Of a stretch of DNA of 45,556 nucleotides, positions 28,298 to 36,100 are shown in pieces. The DNA is from Collinsella aerofaciens (GTDB lineage Bacteria; Actinomycetota; Coriobacteriia; Coriobacteriales; Coriobacteriaceae). Position 1 is the first letter of the stretch. Each line of letters begins with the position of its first letter. The position numbers and the translations under genes were made by a program. The notes under the pieces are model-generated. The model had not been told where the DNA came from. It did no database searches and worked only from the letters and a program-made list of their open reading frames with translations. Location of the stretch: contig JAPJOH010000022.1 of the NCBI GenBank assembly GCA_030826265.1, positions 1 to 45,556 on the forward strand, in the 5' to 3' direction.

Positions 28298-29029
28298 ATG
28301 GCAGACATGATCGAGATCAAGCATCTCAACAAGTACTTTGGCGACCTGCATGTGCTCAAAGATATCAACCTCACCGTCAAACGCGGCGAGAAGCTCGTAA
28401 TGATCGGGCCTTCCGGCTCGGGTAAATCGACGCTCATCCGTTGCGTCGATTATCTGGAGGAGCCCACGTCGGGCGAGGTTGTCATCGACGGTACGCCGCT
28501 CACCAAAAAGAATCACCTGGAGATGGCTCGCAAGTATAGTTCCATGGTGTTTCAGCAGTTCAACCTGTATCCCAACATGACGGTGCTGGGCAACCTGACG
28601 CTCGCGCCCATCAAACTGCAAAAGAAGAGCAAGGAGGAGGCGACCGAGATCGCCATCGCTGCGCTCAAGCGCGTCGGCATGGCACATAAGGCCGGCGAGT
28701 ATCCGCAGAATCTCTCGGGTGGTCAGCAGCAGCGCATCGCCATCGCCCGTGCCCTGTGCACCAAGCAACCCATCATCCTGTTTGACGAGCCGACCTCGGC
28801 GCTCGACCCCGAGATGGTCCAGGAGGTTCTGGACGTTATGATTGAGCTCGCGCAGGAGGACATCACCATGATCTGCGTGACGCACGAGATGGGCTTTGCG
28901 CGCCAGGTGGCCGACCGCGTCATCTTTATGGAGGACGGTCGCATTCTGGAGGAGGGCACGCCCGAGCACTTCTTCGACAACCCCGAGAACCCGCGCTGCC
29001 GCGAGTTCCTGTCCAAGATTCTGCACTAG
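28298..29029 (+). CDS. Polar amino acid ABC transporter, ATP-binding protein
   Basis: 243 aa, GlnQ-type ATPase. Walker A GPSGSGKST near residue 37, Q-loop MVFQQFNLYPNM, signature LSGGQQQRIAIARAL, Walker B IILFDEPTSALD, and the H-loop VTHEMGF. VTHEMGFARQVADRVIFM and the EEGTPEHFFDNP tail are typical of importers for glutamine, glutamate and other polar amino acids. First gene of a four-gene importer operon. A TACAAT box lies at 28257-28262. AGGGAC precedes ATG 28298. Confidence 0.93.
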   Translation: MADMIEIKHLNKYFGDLHVLKDINLTVKRGEKLVMIGPSGSGKSTLIRCVDYLEEPTSGEVVIDGTPLTKKNHLEMARKYSSMVFQQFNLYPNMTVLGNLTLAPIKLQKKSKEEATEIAIAALKRVGMAHKAGEYPQNLSGGQQQRIAIARALCTKQPIILFDEPTSALDPEMVQEVLDVMIELAQEDITMICVTHEMGFARQVADRVIFMEDGRILEEGTPEHFFDNPENPRCREFLSKILH

Positions 29030-29037
29030 GCGCGGTG

Positions 29038-29913
29038 ATGGACATGACGGATATGACGAGGGCGGCCGTGTCGCGCCGTCATTTTTTGCAGCTGGCGGGC
29101 GCCGGCATGCTTGCGCTGACGGGGACCGCGCTTACCGGTTGCGGCAACTCCACCAGCGGCGAGGGCTCCGACAAGGGGTCCAAGCTTGCGGCCATCAAGT
29201 CGCGTGGCCATCTGAACGCCGGCGTTAAGAAGGACGTTCCCGGCTACGGCTATTACGACACCGCCAAGGGTCGCTTTGAGGGCATGGAAGTCGATTTGTG
29301 CTACCAGATCGCCGCTGCCGTCTTTGGCGTGAGCTACAAGGAGGCCCGTGCCCAGGAGCTTGTCGAGTTTACCGATGTAACGCCCAAGACGCGCGGCCCG
29401 CTGATCGATAACGGCCAGCTTGACGTGGTCGCGGCGACCTACACCATCACCGACGAGCGCAAGAAGAGCTGGGATTTCTCGACGCCGTACCGCACCGACT
29501 ACGTGGGACTCATGGTCAAGAAGCGTTCGGGCTTTACCTCGATTGAGGACCTGGACGGCAAGGTCATCGGCGTGAGCCAGGGTGCTACCACGCAGGGCCT
29601 GATCGAGCAGATGATCAAGGACAACGGCTTTAGCTGCAAGCCCGAGTTTAGGGCCTTTAGCGGCTACCCCATCATCAAGAGTTCGCTCGACGCCGGCAAT
29701 ATCGATGTCTTTGCCATGGACCGCTCCACGCTGGCCGGTTACATGAACGAGACCGTTGAGCTGCTGCAGCCCGAGGTCAAGTTTGGCGAGCAGGGCTACG
29801 GCGTGGCGACCAAGAAGGGCTGCGACCTTTCGGCCGTGGTCGATCAGGTGATTTGCGATCGCCTGACCGACGGCTGGCTCGACCAAGAGGTCAAGACCTG
29901 GGGTCTTGTATAG
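29038..29913 (+). CDS. Amino acid ABC transporter substrate-binding lipoprotein (Tat-type signal)
   Basis: 291 aa. The signal region has a twin-arginine motif SRRHFLQLAG (Arg13, Arg14) and a lipobox LTGC with Cys35, pointing to Tat export followed by lipid attachment. The mature part is a type II periplasmic-binding fold: AIKSRGHLNAGVKKDVPGYG, FEGMEVDLCYQIAAAVFG, LIDNGQLDVVAATYTIT and WDFSTPYRTDYVGLMVKK, as in the glutamine/glutamate-binding SBP_bac_3 family. GTG 29035 or ATG 29038 may start it, eight bases after the ATPase stop. The ligand cannot be assigned by eye. Confidence 0.92.
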   Translation: MDMTDMTRAAVSRRHFLQLAGAGMLALTGTALTGCGNSTSGEGSDKGSKLAAIKSRGHLNAGVKKDVPGYGYYDTAKGRFEGMEVDLCYQIAAAVFGVSYKEARAQELVEFTDVTPKTRGPLIDNGQLDVVAATYTITDERKKSWDFSTPYRTDYVGLMVKKRSGFTSIEDLDGKVIGVSQGATTQGLIEQMIKDNGFSCKPEFRAFSGYPIIKSSLDAGNIDVFAMDRSTLAGYMNETVELLQPEVKFGEQGYGVATKKGCDLSAVVDQVICDRLTDGWLDQEVKTWGLV

Positions 29914-29938
29914 GCACATCGTCCAAGGAAGGAATCAA

Positions 29939-30685
29939 ATGCTCGAAGGATTATTTGACGCCGACCGTTGGTCGACGACATTTCAAAACATGGGGCCCTT
30001 CTGGGAGGGCTTTGGCGTGACGCTGCAAGTGGTCGTTGCCGGCCTGCTGTTGTCGCTGGTGCTGGGCACGCTGCTGGGCGTGTTCTCTACCACTCGCTCG
30101 CGCGTGCTGCGCGCCATAAGCCGCGTGTACGTGGAGTTTTACCAGAACACCCCGTTGCCCGTGCAGGTGCTCTTTATGTACATGGCCGGTCCGCAGTTTT
30201 TGCAGGCCATAACCGGTGCCGACCAGCCGGTGCGCATCGCGCCGTTTGTGCTGGGCTTCTTGGGCGTGGGCCTGTATCACGCGGCCTACATTTCGGAGGT
30301 TATCCGCACTGGTATCGAGGCGGTTCCGCGTGGTCAGATGGAGGCGGCCCAGAGCCAGGGCTTCACCCGTGCCCAGGCGTACTGGTACATCGTGCTGCCC
30401 CAGACATTCAAGATCATTCTGCCGCCGCTGTGTAACCAGGCGCTCAACCTGGTCAAGAACACGTCGGTGCTGGCGCTTGTGGCCGGCGGCGACCTTATGT
30501 ACCGTTCCGACAACTTTGTGAGTCTGTACGGTTACCTGCAGGGATACATCGTCTGCTGCCTTATGTACTTCATCATCTGCTTTCCGCTCGCCATGCTGGT
30601 GCAGTGGCTCGAGCGCCGCTCCAAGGAGCGTCCGCGCGGCGTGAGCCTGGCCGAGCTGGGGCTCGACAACGTAGAGGAGGCCTAG
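29939..30685 (+). CDS. Polar amino acid ABC transporter permease (first)
   Basis: 248 aa, an HisM/GlnP-type permease with about five helices. FWEGFGVTLQVVVAGLLLSL opens the domain; VYVEFYQNTPLPVQVLFMY and EVIRTGIEAVPRGQMEAAQSQGFTRAQAYWYIVLPQ form the EAA loop that docks the ATPase. ATG 29939 has AAGGAAGGA; eleven in-frame codons upstream lack a site. Immediately followed by the second permease, so the importer probably has a heterodimeric membrane channel. Confidence 0.92.
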   Translation: MLEGLFDADRWSTTFQNMGPFWEGFGVTLQVVVAGLLLSLVLGTLLGVFSTTRSRVLRAISRVYVEFYQNTPLPVQVLFMYMAGPQFLQAITGADQPVRIAPFVLGFLGVGLYHAAYISEVIRTGIEAVPRGQMEAAQSQGFTRAQAYWYIVLPQTFKIILPPLCNQALNLVKNTSVLALVAGGDLMYRSDNFVSLYGYLQGYIVCCLMYFIICFPLAMLVQWLERRSKERPRGVSLAELGLDNVEEA

Positions 30686-30688
30686 CGC

Positions 30689-31327
30689 ATGGAAATCTTC
30701 AACGCGACCAACCTGCTCTACATTTGGGGCGGCTTTGTTAAGACGATCGAGATCTCGGCGCTGTCGATCTTTTTCTCGCTCATCTTTGGCACGGTGCTGG
30801 CGCTCGTTAAAAGTTATGCGCCCCGTCCATTCCGTATTTTGGTGAGCGCCTATATCGAGCTGTTCCGTTGCACGCCAAACCTGCTGTGGATCCTGTTTAT
30901 CTACTTTACGGTGCAGGGTTTGGACATTGTGATTTCGACCATCGCCTTTACGCTGTTTACCAGCGCTGTTATGGCCGAGATTGTGCGCGGAGGCCTCAAC
31001 TCGATTCCGCGTGGCCAGTTTGAGGCGGCGCAGAGCCAGGGCTTTGGCTTCTTTGCCACCATGCGCTACATCATTCTGCCGCAGACGTTTAAGACGATCA
31101 TTCCGGCGCTGTTTAGCCAGTGCACGACCGTCATCAAGGACAGCTCGTATCTTTCGGGCATTAACGTGGCCGAGCTCATGTACACGGCCAACGTCGTGAT
31201 GGCCCACGCGATCGATCTGTCGCAGGTGCTTATGCTCTACGGCCTGGTGTTTGCGATGTACTTTGTGCTCAACTTTGGTATCTCGCTGCTGGTCCGAGCG
31301 TATCAACGTCGTATTGTGGCAGCGTAG
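30689..31327 (+). CDS. Polar amino acid ABC transporter permease (second)
   Basis: 212 aa, paralogous to the preceding permease. WGGFVKTIEISALSIFFSL at the N-terminus, IELFRCTPNLLWILFIYF in the middle, and the EAA loop EIVRGGLNSIPRGQFEAAQSQGF followed by TMRYIILPQTFKTIIPAL. Starts three bases after the previous stop, with GAGGAGG in the upstream gene. A perfect palindrome begins two bases past its stop codon. Confidence 0.92.
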   Translation: MEIFNATNLLYIWGGFVKTIEISALSIFFSLIFGTVLALVKSYAPRPFRILVSAYIELFRCTPNLLWILFIYFTVQGLDIVISTIAFTLFTSAVMAEIVRGGLNSIPRGQFEAAQSQGFGFFATMRYIILPQTFKTIIPALFSQCTTVIKDSSYLSGINVAELMYTANVVMAHAIDLSQVLMLYGLVFAMYFVLNFGISLLVRAYQRRIVAA

Positions 31328-31328
31328 A

Positions 31329-31359
31329 ATGTGACAAAGGGACTGTCCCTTTGTCACAT
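31329..31359. repeat. Perfect 15-bp palindrome inside the transporter operon
   Basis: ATGTGACAAAGGGAC and its exact complement flank a single T. The core AAAGGGAC...GTCCCTTT resembles the GGGGACAG family. It separates the permease from the kinase-like gene and could modulate read-through. Confidence 0.75.
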
Positions 31360-31375
31360 AGAGAAAGGAATCGCG

Positions 31376-31999
31376 ATGAGCGATCTGGAGAATAAGAAGA
31401 ATCCTGTGGTCATTACCATCGCGCGCGACTTTGGCGCCGAGGGCCACGAGATTGGTCGCATGCTTGCCGACGAGTTGGGGATTCCGCTGTACGATAACGA
31501 GCTGCTGGTGCGCGCGTCGCTGCGCGCGGGCGAGTCGCTCGACAAGATGGCTGCCTACGACGAGCGCCTGGCCGTGGAGAATATGGCGTTTCTGCCCGAC
31601 CGCTACGATGCACGTTCGTACTCGGACAAGTTGTTCCAAAAGATGAGCCAGGTGATTTTGGATCTGGGCGAGACCGAGAGCTGCATTATCGAAGGCCGTC
31701 TGTCCGATTACCTGCTGCGTAACAATCCCAACCACATTGCCGTGTTGGTGACCGCACCCTTTGAGGACCGCGTCGAGATCGTGCGCAAGAAGCGCGGCCT
31801 TAACAAAAAGAAGGGCGCCAAGCTGGTCAAGCAGCAGCAGAAGGCGCGCGAGGCGTTCTATAAGCGCTACAGCGCCGGAAAGTGGAAGATGACGAGTGGC
31901 AAGGACATCGTCGTCAACCGCGCCAAGCTGGGCCGCGAGGGCTGCAAAGATGTCATCGCCGCTGCCTACCGCTACAAGGTAGCGCAGCTCGAAGGCTAG
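31376..31999 (+). CDS. Cytidylate kinase-like family protein
   Basis: 207 aa. PVVITIARDFGAEGHEIGRM, then ADELGIPLYDNELL, is the signature of the AAA_26/cytidylate kinase-like family. The usual P-loop GxxGxGK(S/T) is replaced by the family's DFGAEGHEIG form. ESCIIEGRLSDYLLRNNPNH and VLVTAPFEDRVEIVRKKRGL follow, as in nucleotide kinases, and the C-terminal region is Lys-rich. The phosphoryl acceptor is not known for this branch. ATG 31376 follows AGAAAGGA. It follows the amino acid permease after a palindrome, so it may be an operon passenger; no functional link is evident. Confidence 0.82.
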   Translation: MSDLENKKNPVVITIARDFGAEGHEIGRMLADELGIPLYDNELLVRASLRAGESLDKMAAYDERLAVENMAFLPDRYDARSYSDKLFQKMSQVILDLGETESCIIEGRLSDYLLRNNPNHIAVLVTAPFEDRVEIVRKKRGLNKKKGAKLVKQQQKAREAFYKRYSAGKWKMTSGKDIVVNRAKLGREGCKDVIAAAYRYKVAQLEG

Positions 32000-32008
32000 C
32001 CGATCAAT

Positions 32009-32045
32009 AACCACCACAAAGGGGACAAGCACCTTTGCGGTGGTT
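32009..32045. repeat. GGGGACAG-family palindrome, copy 2, acting as bidirectional terminator
   Basis: 14-bp arms (one A-C mismatch) around the 9-nt loop GGACAAGCA, in the reverse orientation to copy 1. The right arm runs into TTTTTGTTTT, so it can terminate the plus-strand kinase-like gene; it lies between convergent genes. Confidence 0.75.
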
Positions 32046-32051
32046 TTTGTT

Positions 32052-33455
32052 TTAGGCCGAGGGGAAGGCCTTGGTGAGACCGGCGCGCGTCTGCGTGTCG
32101 GTCTTTTGGTAGATGGAGCTCAGGTGGCGCTGTACCATGCGCATCGAGATACCGAGTTCCTCGGCAACCTGCTTGAGCGGGCGTTCATCCTGGGTCACGG
32201 CTATGAGCACGTCGACTTCGCGCGGGGTGAGAGCGTGGTTGGCGATGAAGGCCTGGCGTTGCTCCTCGATGGTGGGGGTGGCGAGTGCTTCTTCTGCCAG
32301 CTGCTCGCGCTCGCGCTCCCGCTCGGTTTGGGGCAGGCGGAACAGGCCCGCGGCTACAAACGCCGCGCAGGCGGCGACGAGCAAAACGAGCGCACCGATC
32401 ATAATGAGGGCAACGTTATCCGAGGTCACGAGAGCAACCGAGATGCCCGATGTGGTGAAAGCGCATACATTGTTGGCGGCGCGGCCCATGCTAGCCCAAA
32501 GGGCGGGCGCATGCATGTGCGGTGCCAGCTGTGTAAAGGTGGCGGTAAAGAACGTGACGAAAAAGCCCGAGCTCAGGTAAAAGACGACAAGGCCTAGGTT
32601 GGGATCGGCGCCGGCCTCCACGGCCAGGATGGAAATGGTCGAGAGCACGGCGATGCCGAGCATGACAAGTCCCATGTAGCGGCGCTCGGCAAGGTCAAAG
32701 ATAAGACCGGCGGCAAGGCCGCTTGCCGCCAAAAAGAGGCGCGGCCAAGTCTGCACGGCAATGGTGCCGTGGGCGTTGGAGAGTGTGACCACGTTGTCGA
32801 GGGTGGAGAACAGACAGGCAAGAATCATGACGAGCGCGATGCTCCAGCATGCCTGCTTGGCGAGGGCATGAGAGGACTCAGCAAAGGGATTGATGGCGGG
32901 GCTGGAGCTCTCGGCAGCTTTTTGGGGAACGACGCTGAGGGCGGATATGGCGATAGTCGCTGCGCCAAGGACGATGAGCTCTGCGATACCGCCGCAATTG
33001 AGCAGGTTGACGGCGAACTGCATCAGGATGCCCGCGGCATAGGCTGCTCCCGCACCGGTGGCGAGCTTGGGATCGTCTTGAAACGCCAGTGAAAAGGCGT
33101 GGTGCGCAGCGGCGCCCAGCAGGCCGAGTCCGAGGAATGCGAGGCAGCCCAGAATCTCGAGGGCAAGCGAACCCGTGGGGGACTGGATCTGGGTCAATCC
33201 CAGGATGGCGATGGGAACGGCGGCGCTGACAACTGCCTGGGGCTGGCCTTTGCGTTGGGCGAGACCGAGCAGTGGTGCATATCCGATAAAGCCGAGCACG
33301 CTCGCACCCAGAATAAAGCCCTGTGCGATTACAACGCGTTCGGCACCGGCGAGCAGCCCGACGTTGACGTCGAAACGAAACTCGGCGGCAAGGAAGGCGA
33401 AGGTGAAGAGCGCGAGTGCCAGAAGCGCGTTGATTTTAGGCCTGCTCAGGTTCAA
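32052..33455 (-). CDS. Membrane-bound LuxR-family transcriptional regulator
   Basis: 467 aa. About 390 N-terminal residues form roughly twelve hydrophobic helices arranged like an MFS transporter. A charged linker (TEREREREQLAEEALATPT) follows, then a C-terminal LuxR HTH of about 60 residues: LTPREVDVLIAV, LKQVAEELGISMRMVQRHLS, and IYQKTDTQTRAGL. This architecture is common in Coriobacteriia and probably couples sensing in the membrane to DNA binding. The signal and targets are unknown. The start is TTG 33455, seven bases after AAAGGA. The neighbouring surface protein gene is divergent, with the shared upstream element between them, which makes it a possible target. Confidence 0.85.
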   Translation of the reverse strand: MNLSRPKINALLALALFTFAFLAAEFRFDVNVGLLAGAERVVIAQGFILGASVLGFIGYAPLLGLAQRKGQPQAVVSAAVPIAILGLTQIQSPTGSLALEILGCLAFLGLGLLGAAAHHAFSLAFQDDPKLATGAGAAYAAGILMQFAVNLLNCGGIAELIVLGAATIAISALSVVPQKAAESSSPAINPFAESSHALAKQACWSIALVMILACLFSTLDNVVTLSNAHGTIAVQTWPRLFLAASGLAAGLIFDLAERRYMGLVMLGIAVLSTISILAVEAGADPNLGLVVFYLSSGFFVTFFTATFTQLAPHMHAPALWASMGRAANNVCAFTTSGISVALVTSDNVALIMIGALVLLVAACAAFVAAGLFRLPQTEREREREQLAEEALATPTIEEQRQAFIANHALTPREVDVLIAVTQDERPLKQVAEELGISMRMVQRHLSSIYQKTDTQTRAGLTKAFPSA

Positions 33456-33547
33456 GGACGGTCCTTTGGGTGGACGAATAATCGTGTCCTCGATTGTAGC
33501 GTTCCCGGGACGAGTGTGGCGATGGCGAAATCATATTGAATTAAACC

Positions 33548-33584
33548 GCAGGTAGAGGCCTAGGTTCACATCTACGAACCTAGG
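33548..33584. promoter_or_regulatory. Shared upstream element of surface-protein genes, copy 1
   Basis: GCAGGTAGA (33548-33556), 4 nt, TAGGTTC (33561-33567), 8 nt, GAACCTA (33576-33582). CC and GG extend the palindrome on either side. The same layout with identical spacing occurs at 36001-36040. It lies in the divergent region between the LuxR regulator and the first surface-protein gene. Confidence 0.6.
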
Positions 33585-33620
33585 CATATGGAGTCATTTG
33601 GCACATCTTGGTGGTACAGG

Positions 33621-33655
33621 ACCACCACAAAGGGGACAGGCACCTTTGTGGTGGT
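33621..33655. repeat. GGGGACAG-family palindrome, copy 3
   Basis: 13-bp perfect arms ACCACCACAAAGG/CCTTTGTGGTGGT with the 9-nt loop GGACAGGCA. It ends 26 bases before the first surface-protein ATG, so it lies in that gene's leader or promoter. Confidence 0.8.
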
Positions 33656-33681
33656 ATGTCCCTACGACCAAGGAGGCCGTT

Positions 33682-35673
33682 ATGAACGTAAGCCACTTTG
33701 ACAAGCAAGCTCAACGTGAGTCCACCTGCTCGCTGGTTCACGGTACCTGGCGTTGTGTGGGTGCCAAAATAGCTTGCGCCGGCGCGTGTGCGCTTATGGT
33801 CGGTCAGTTGCTGCTGCCGAGCGTGGCGCTGGCGACGGAATGCGCCGATCCCGCCGCTGGGACGGATGAGGTTGCCGCGGCTCCGGTGACGCCGACGGTT
33901 GCGGAGGATACGGCTGCAACGACCGCGCCAGCTGCTTCGACCGCGCCTGCAACCGATGCTGCTCCGGCGGCGCAAGCCACCGTTGAGCCTCAGCAGACAA
34001 TCCCAGCCGATGCCGCCAATGAGCCTAGCGGTGCTGCGCTCGCTGGGCAAAACGCTTCTGGCGACGACAATGCCGCCATGCCGGCGAGCAACGCCATCAT
34101 GCCCTGTGGCGTGACCGATGTGACAGGCGGGGGCGGCGTTAGGGTCAATACGACCGTGGTCGATCATTATACGAACTGCGAGCTTTCGGACAACATCACG
34201 CTCGAAAAGGGCCAGTCGTATACCCATGATTTTCCCGATGTTGAGGGTGGCATTCCAGAAGCGCTTGCGAGCGAAGTTGTCGAGGTTAAGTACTACAGGG
34301 CCGATGCCGCTTCGGGCACTCTGGTCGAAGTTCAGGATGCGTCCATGTCCGACGTGACGGCTCGCTTCGAACCCGTTGGCAATCACATGAGGCTGACGCT
34401 GACCTTTACGGGTGGCGCGGCAGGCGGCTCGTATCGACTCACGCGCAATGAGGCTCTCTATATTGGCTCGGCACTGGAGTATACCGGAACTGACTATGAA
34501 GGCAGCTCGACTATCCTCAACGAAACCAGGTACGATTATTACCTCCGCTACGCCATCAATAGCGAAATTACGCTCGTTGCGTCAGAAAACGAAGCCCTCC
34601 ATAACCTGAACGTCAACGACGTGAAGACCAACTACGCGCCCGGCGAGGCGCCCCGCGCGACCGCGACGATTCCCGCTGCTGACGCCGACAAGTACGAGAT
34701 CGCCTACGAGTGCTGGGAGGAGATGGATGGCAGCGACCCCGCGGAGCTCACGCCCGTTGCCTTCTGGTATTCCGACCCCGCCAAGTATCCGACGGGCGCG
34801 AGGAGGATCGAACACTTCGAAGAGGGCAAGTTCTACATGTATTCCGTCGAGCTGAGGCTCAAGGGCGACAATACCGTGGGCAATGACTGCATGATGTACG
34901 TCAACGGCCATTGGACGCACCACATCAAGACCGTCAACGGCGTCTTCGCGCCAAACGCTGACAATATGCTGTGCGAGCAGCCGATCGACGAATGGCGGGC
35001 CATCGACGTTATCGAGATCAACGGCGCCACGACCACCTTCAAGGCAGGCGATAAGCCGGTCTTTACGGCGAATGTTCCGACGGGCTCCAACTTCCTTCCT
35101 CAGTGTGAGTACTGGACGGGTAGCGACGGCAGCGAAGTGAACTCTCAGGAGTTCTGGGATCAGAACATCACGAACCACATCGACGCCTTTAAGCCTGGCG
35201 TGACCTATCGCTACGGTATCTACCTCAAGCCCGCGCGCGGATTCTACTTTACGCCCAACACCAAGCTGGTGATCAACGGCCAGGAGTGCGGCTACCAGAT
35301 GGGCGAAGCGAGTGTAGTTGATCCCGAGAGCGGCTGTATCTTCACTCTGTGGCTCAACACCGATTTGACCTTTACGCCTGAAGCCACGCCGACTCCCGAT
35401 CCGCAGCCTACGCCGGATCCCAATCCGACGCCGCAGCCCGAGGTCAAGCCCGAAACCAAGCCTGAGACGAAACCCGAGACCAAACCCGCGGCTAAGCCGG
35501 CCACGACAACCGCCACGACCAAGACGGTTGAGAAAGCCGCGCCGACCAAGAAGGGCGATGCTGTCCTGGCTACCACGGGAGATACCACCGTAATGACGGT
35601 CACCGCCCTAGGTATCGCTGGCGCAACCGTTGCCGCTGCCGGCATCGCCGCAACCAAGCGCCGCAAGCGTTAG
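33682..35673 (+). CDS. Wall-anchored surface protein with LATTGD sorting signal
   Basis: 663 aa. A long basic n-region and hydrophobic core end at PSVALA (about residue 51), a Sec signal peptide. Residues 52-150 are Ala/Thr/Pro-rich and low in complexity. About 150-560 form a beta-rich ectodomain with no family I recognise; short repeats recur (INGATTTFKAGDKPVFTANV and the related NVNDVKTNYAPGEAPRATATI), suggesting two similar sub-domains. A wall-spanning region of Pro, Thr, Asp and Lys follows, with PTPDP and KPET repeats. The sorting signal is LATTGD (629-634), a hydrophobic stretch and KRRKR. ATG 33682 has AAGGAGG. Ligand and role unknown; likely an adhesin. Its 3' end matches that of the next gene. 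Confidence 0.85.
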   Translation: MNVSHFDKQAQRESTCSLVHGTWRCVGAKIACAGACALMVGQLLLPSVALATECADPAAGTDEVAAAPVTPTVAEDTAATTAPAASTAPATDAAPAAQATVEPQQTIPADAANEPSGAALAGQNASGDDNAAMPASNAIMPCGVTDVTGGGGVRVNTTVVDHYTNCELSDNITLEKGQSYTHDFPDVEGGIPEALASEVVEVKYYRADAASGTLVEVQDASMSDVTARFEPVGNHMRLTLTFTGGAAGGSYRLTRNEALYIGSALEYTGTDYEGSSTILNETRYDYYLRYAINSEITLVASENEALHNLNVNDVKTNYAPGEAPRATATIPAADADKYEIAYECWEEMDGSDPAELTPVAFWYSDPAKYPTGARRIEHFEEGKFYMYSVELRLKGDNTVGNDCMMYVNGHWTHHIKTVNGVFAPNADNMLCEQPIDEWRAIDVIEINGATTTFKAGDKPVFTANVPTGSNFLPQCEYWTGSDGSEVNSQEFWDQNITNHIDAFKPGVTYRYGIYLKPARGFYFTPNTKLVINGQECGYQMGEASVVDPESGCIFTLWLNTDLTFTPEATPTPDPQPTPDPNPTPQPEVKPETKPETKPETKPAAKPATTTATTKTVEKAAPTKKGDAVLATTGDTTVMTVTALGIAGATVAAAGIAATKRRKR

Positions 35674-35710
35674 GTTTTGGCGGCGGCGCCCATCCTCGGC
35701 TTTAGCAAAA

Positions 35711-35926
35711 TCTCAATCTGTAACACCAAGCCAGTCAAAACGGCTCTAGATGTTACAGATTGAGATGAACCGAATGGCCGCCAACCTAACGTCTCGATCT
35801 GTAACACGTAGCGGGGAATTTGGTCTCTAACTGTTACAGATTGAGACAAAGCGGGGGCGGCTGGAGCAATATCTCGATCTGTAACAACTACAAGGCTCAA
35901 CAGGGCCTAACTGTTACAGATCGAGA
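35711..35926. repeat. Array of six alternating 15-nt repeats with 40-bp period, copy 1
   Basis: Consensus TCTYRATCTGTAACA in forward orientation at 35711, 35792 and 35872, and as its reverse complement at 35751, 35832 and 35912 (start positions). Spacers are 25 nt, except 26 nt between the second and third repeats. Neighbouring forward/reverse pairs form 15-bp stems with 25-nt loops. The array starts 37 nt after the surface-protein stop codon. An equivalent array with the same spacing lies at 42729-42944. With the palindrome at 35961 and the element at 36001, it accounts for most of the 427-bp gap. Confidence 0.9.
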
Positions 35927-35960
35927 CAAACATCGGAATCGGTTCGCCGACCAGACCCCA

Positions 35961-35997
35961 AACCGCCACAAAGGTGCCTGTCCCCTTTGTGGCGGTT
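35961..35997. repeat. GGGGACAG-family palindrome, copy 4
   Basis: 14-bp perfect arms AACCGCCACAAAGG/CCTTTGTGGCGGTT with the 9-nt loop TGCCTGTCC, 34 nt after the array. The arms carry compensatory changes (CGCC/GGCG) relative to copies 1 and 3. Confidence 0.8.
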
Positions 35998-36000
35998 TGC

Positions 36001-36040
36001 GCAGGTAGAACGGTAGGTTCGTATATATGAACCTACCGTT
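36001..36040. promoter_or_regulatory. Shared upstream element of surface-protein genes, copy 2
   Basis: GCAGGTAGA (36001-36009), 4 nt, TAGGTTC (36014-36020), 8 nt (GTATATAT), GAACCTA (36029-36035). Here the palindrome extends with AACGG/CCGTT, against CC/GG in copy 1. It is followed by CGCTTTGTTTTT, so in RNA it could also act as an attenuator. It lies 60 bases before the second surface-protein ATG. Confidence 0.6.
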
Positions 36041-36100
36041 CGCTTTGTTTTTGGACGACGATTACGCTGGATGACTTTTGGTTTCAGGAAAGGAACGACC

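Noticed and set aside
35711..35926. CRISPR array
   Set aside because: Repeats are only 15 nt, alternate in orientation, and four of the five spacers are shared between the two arrays. No cas genes are nearby.
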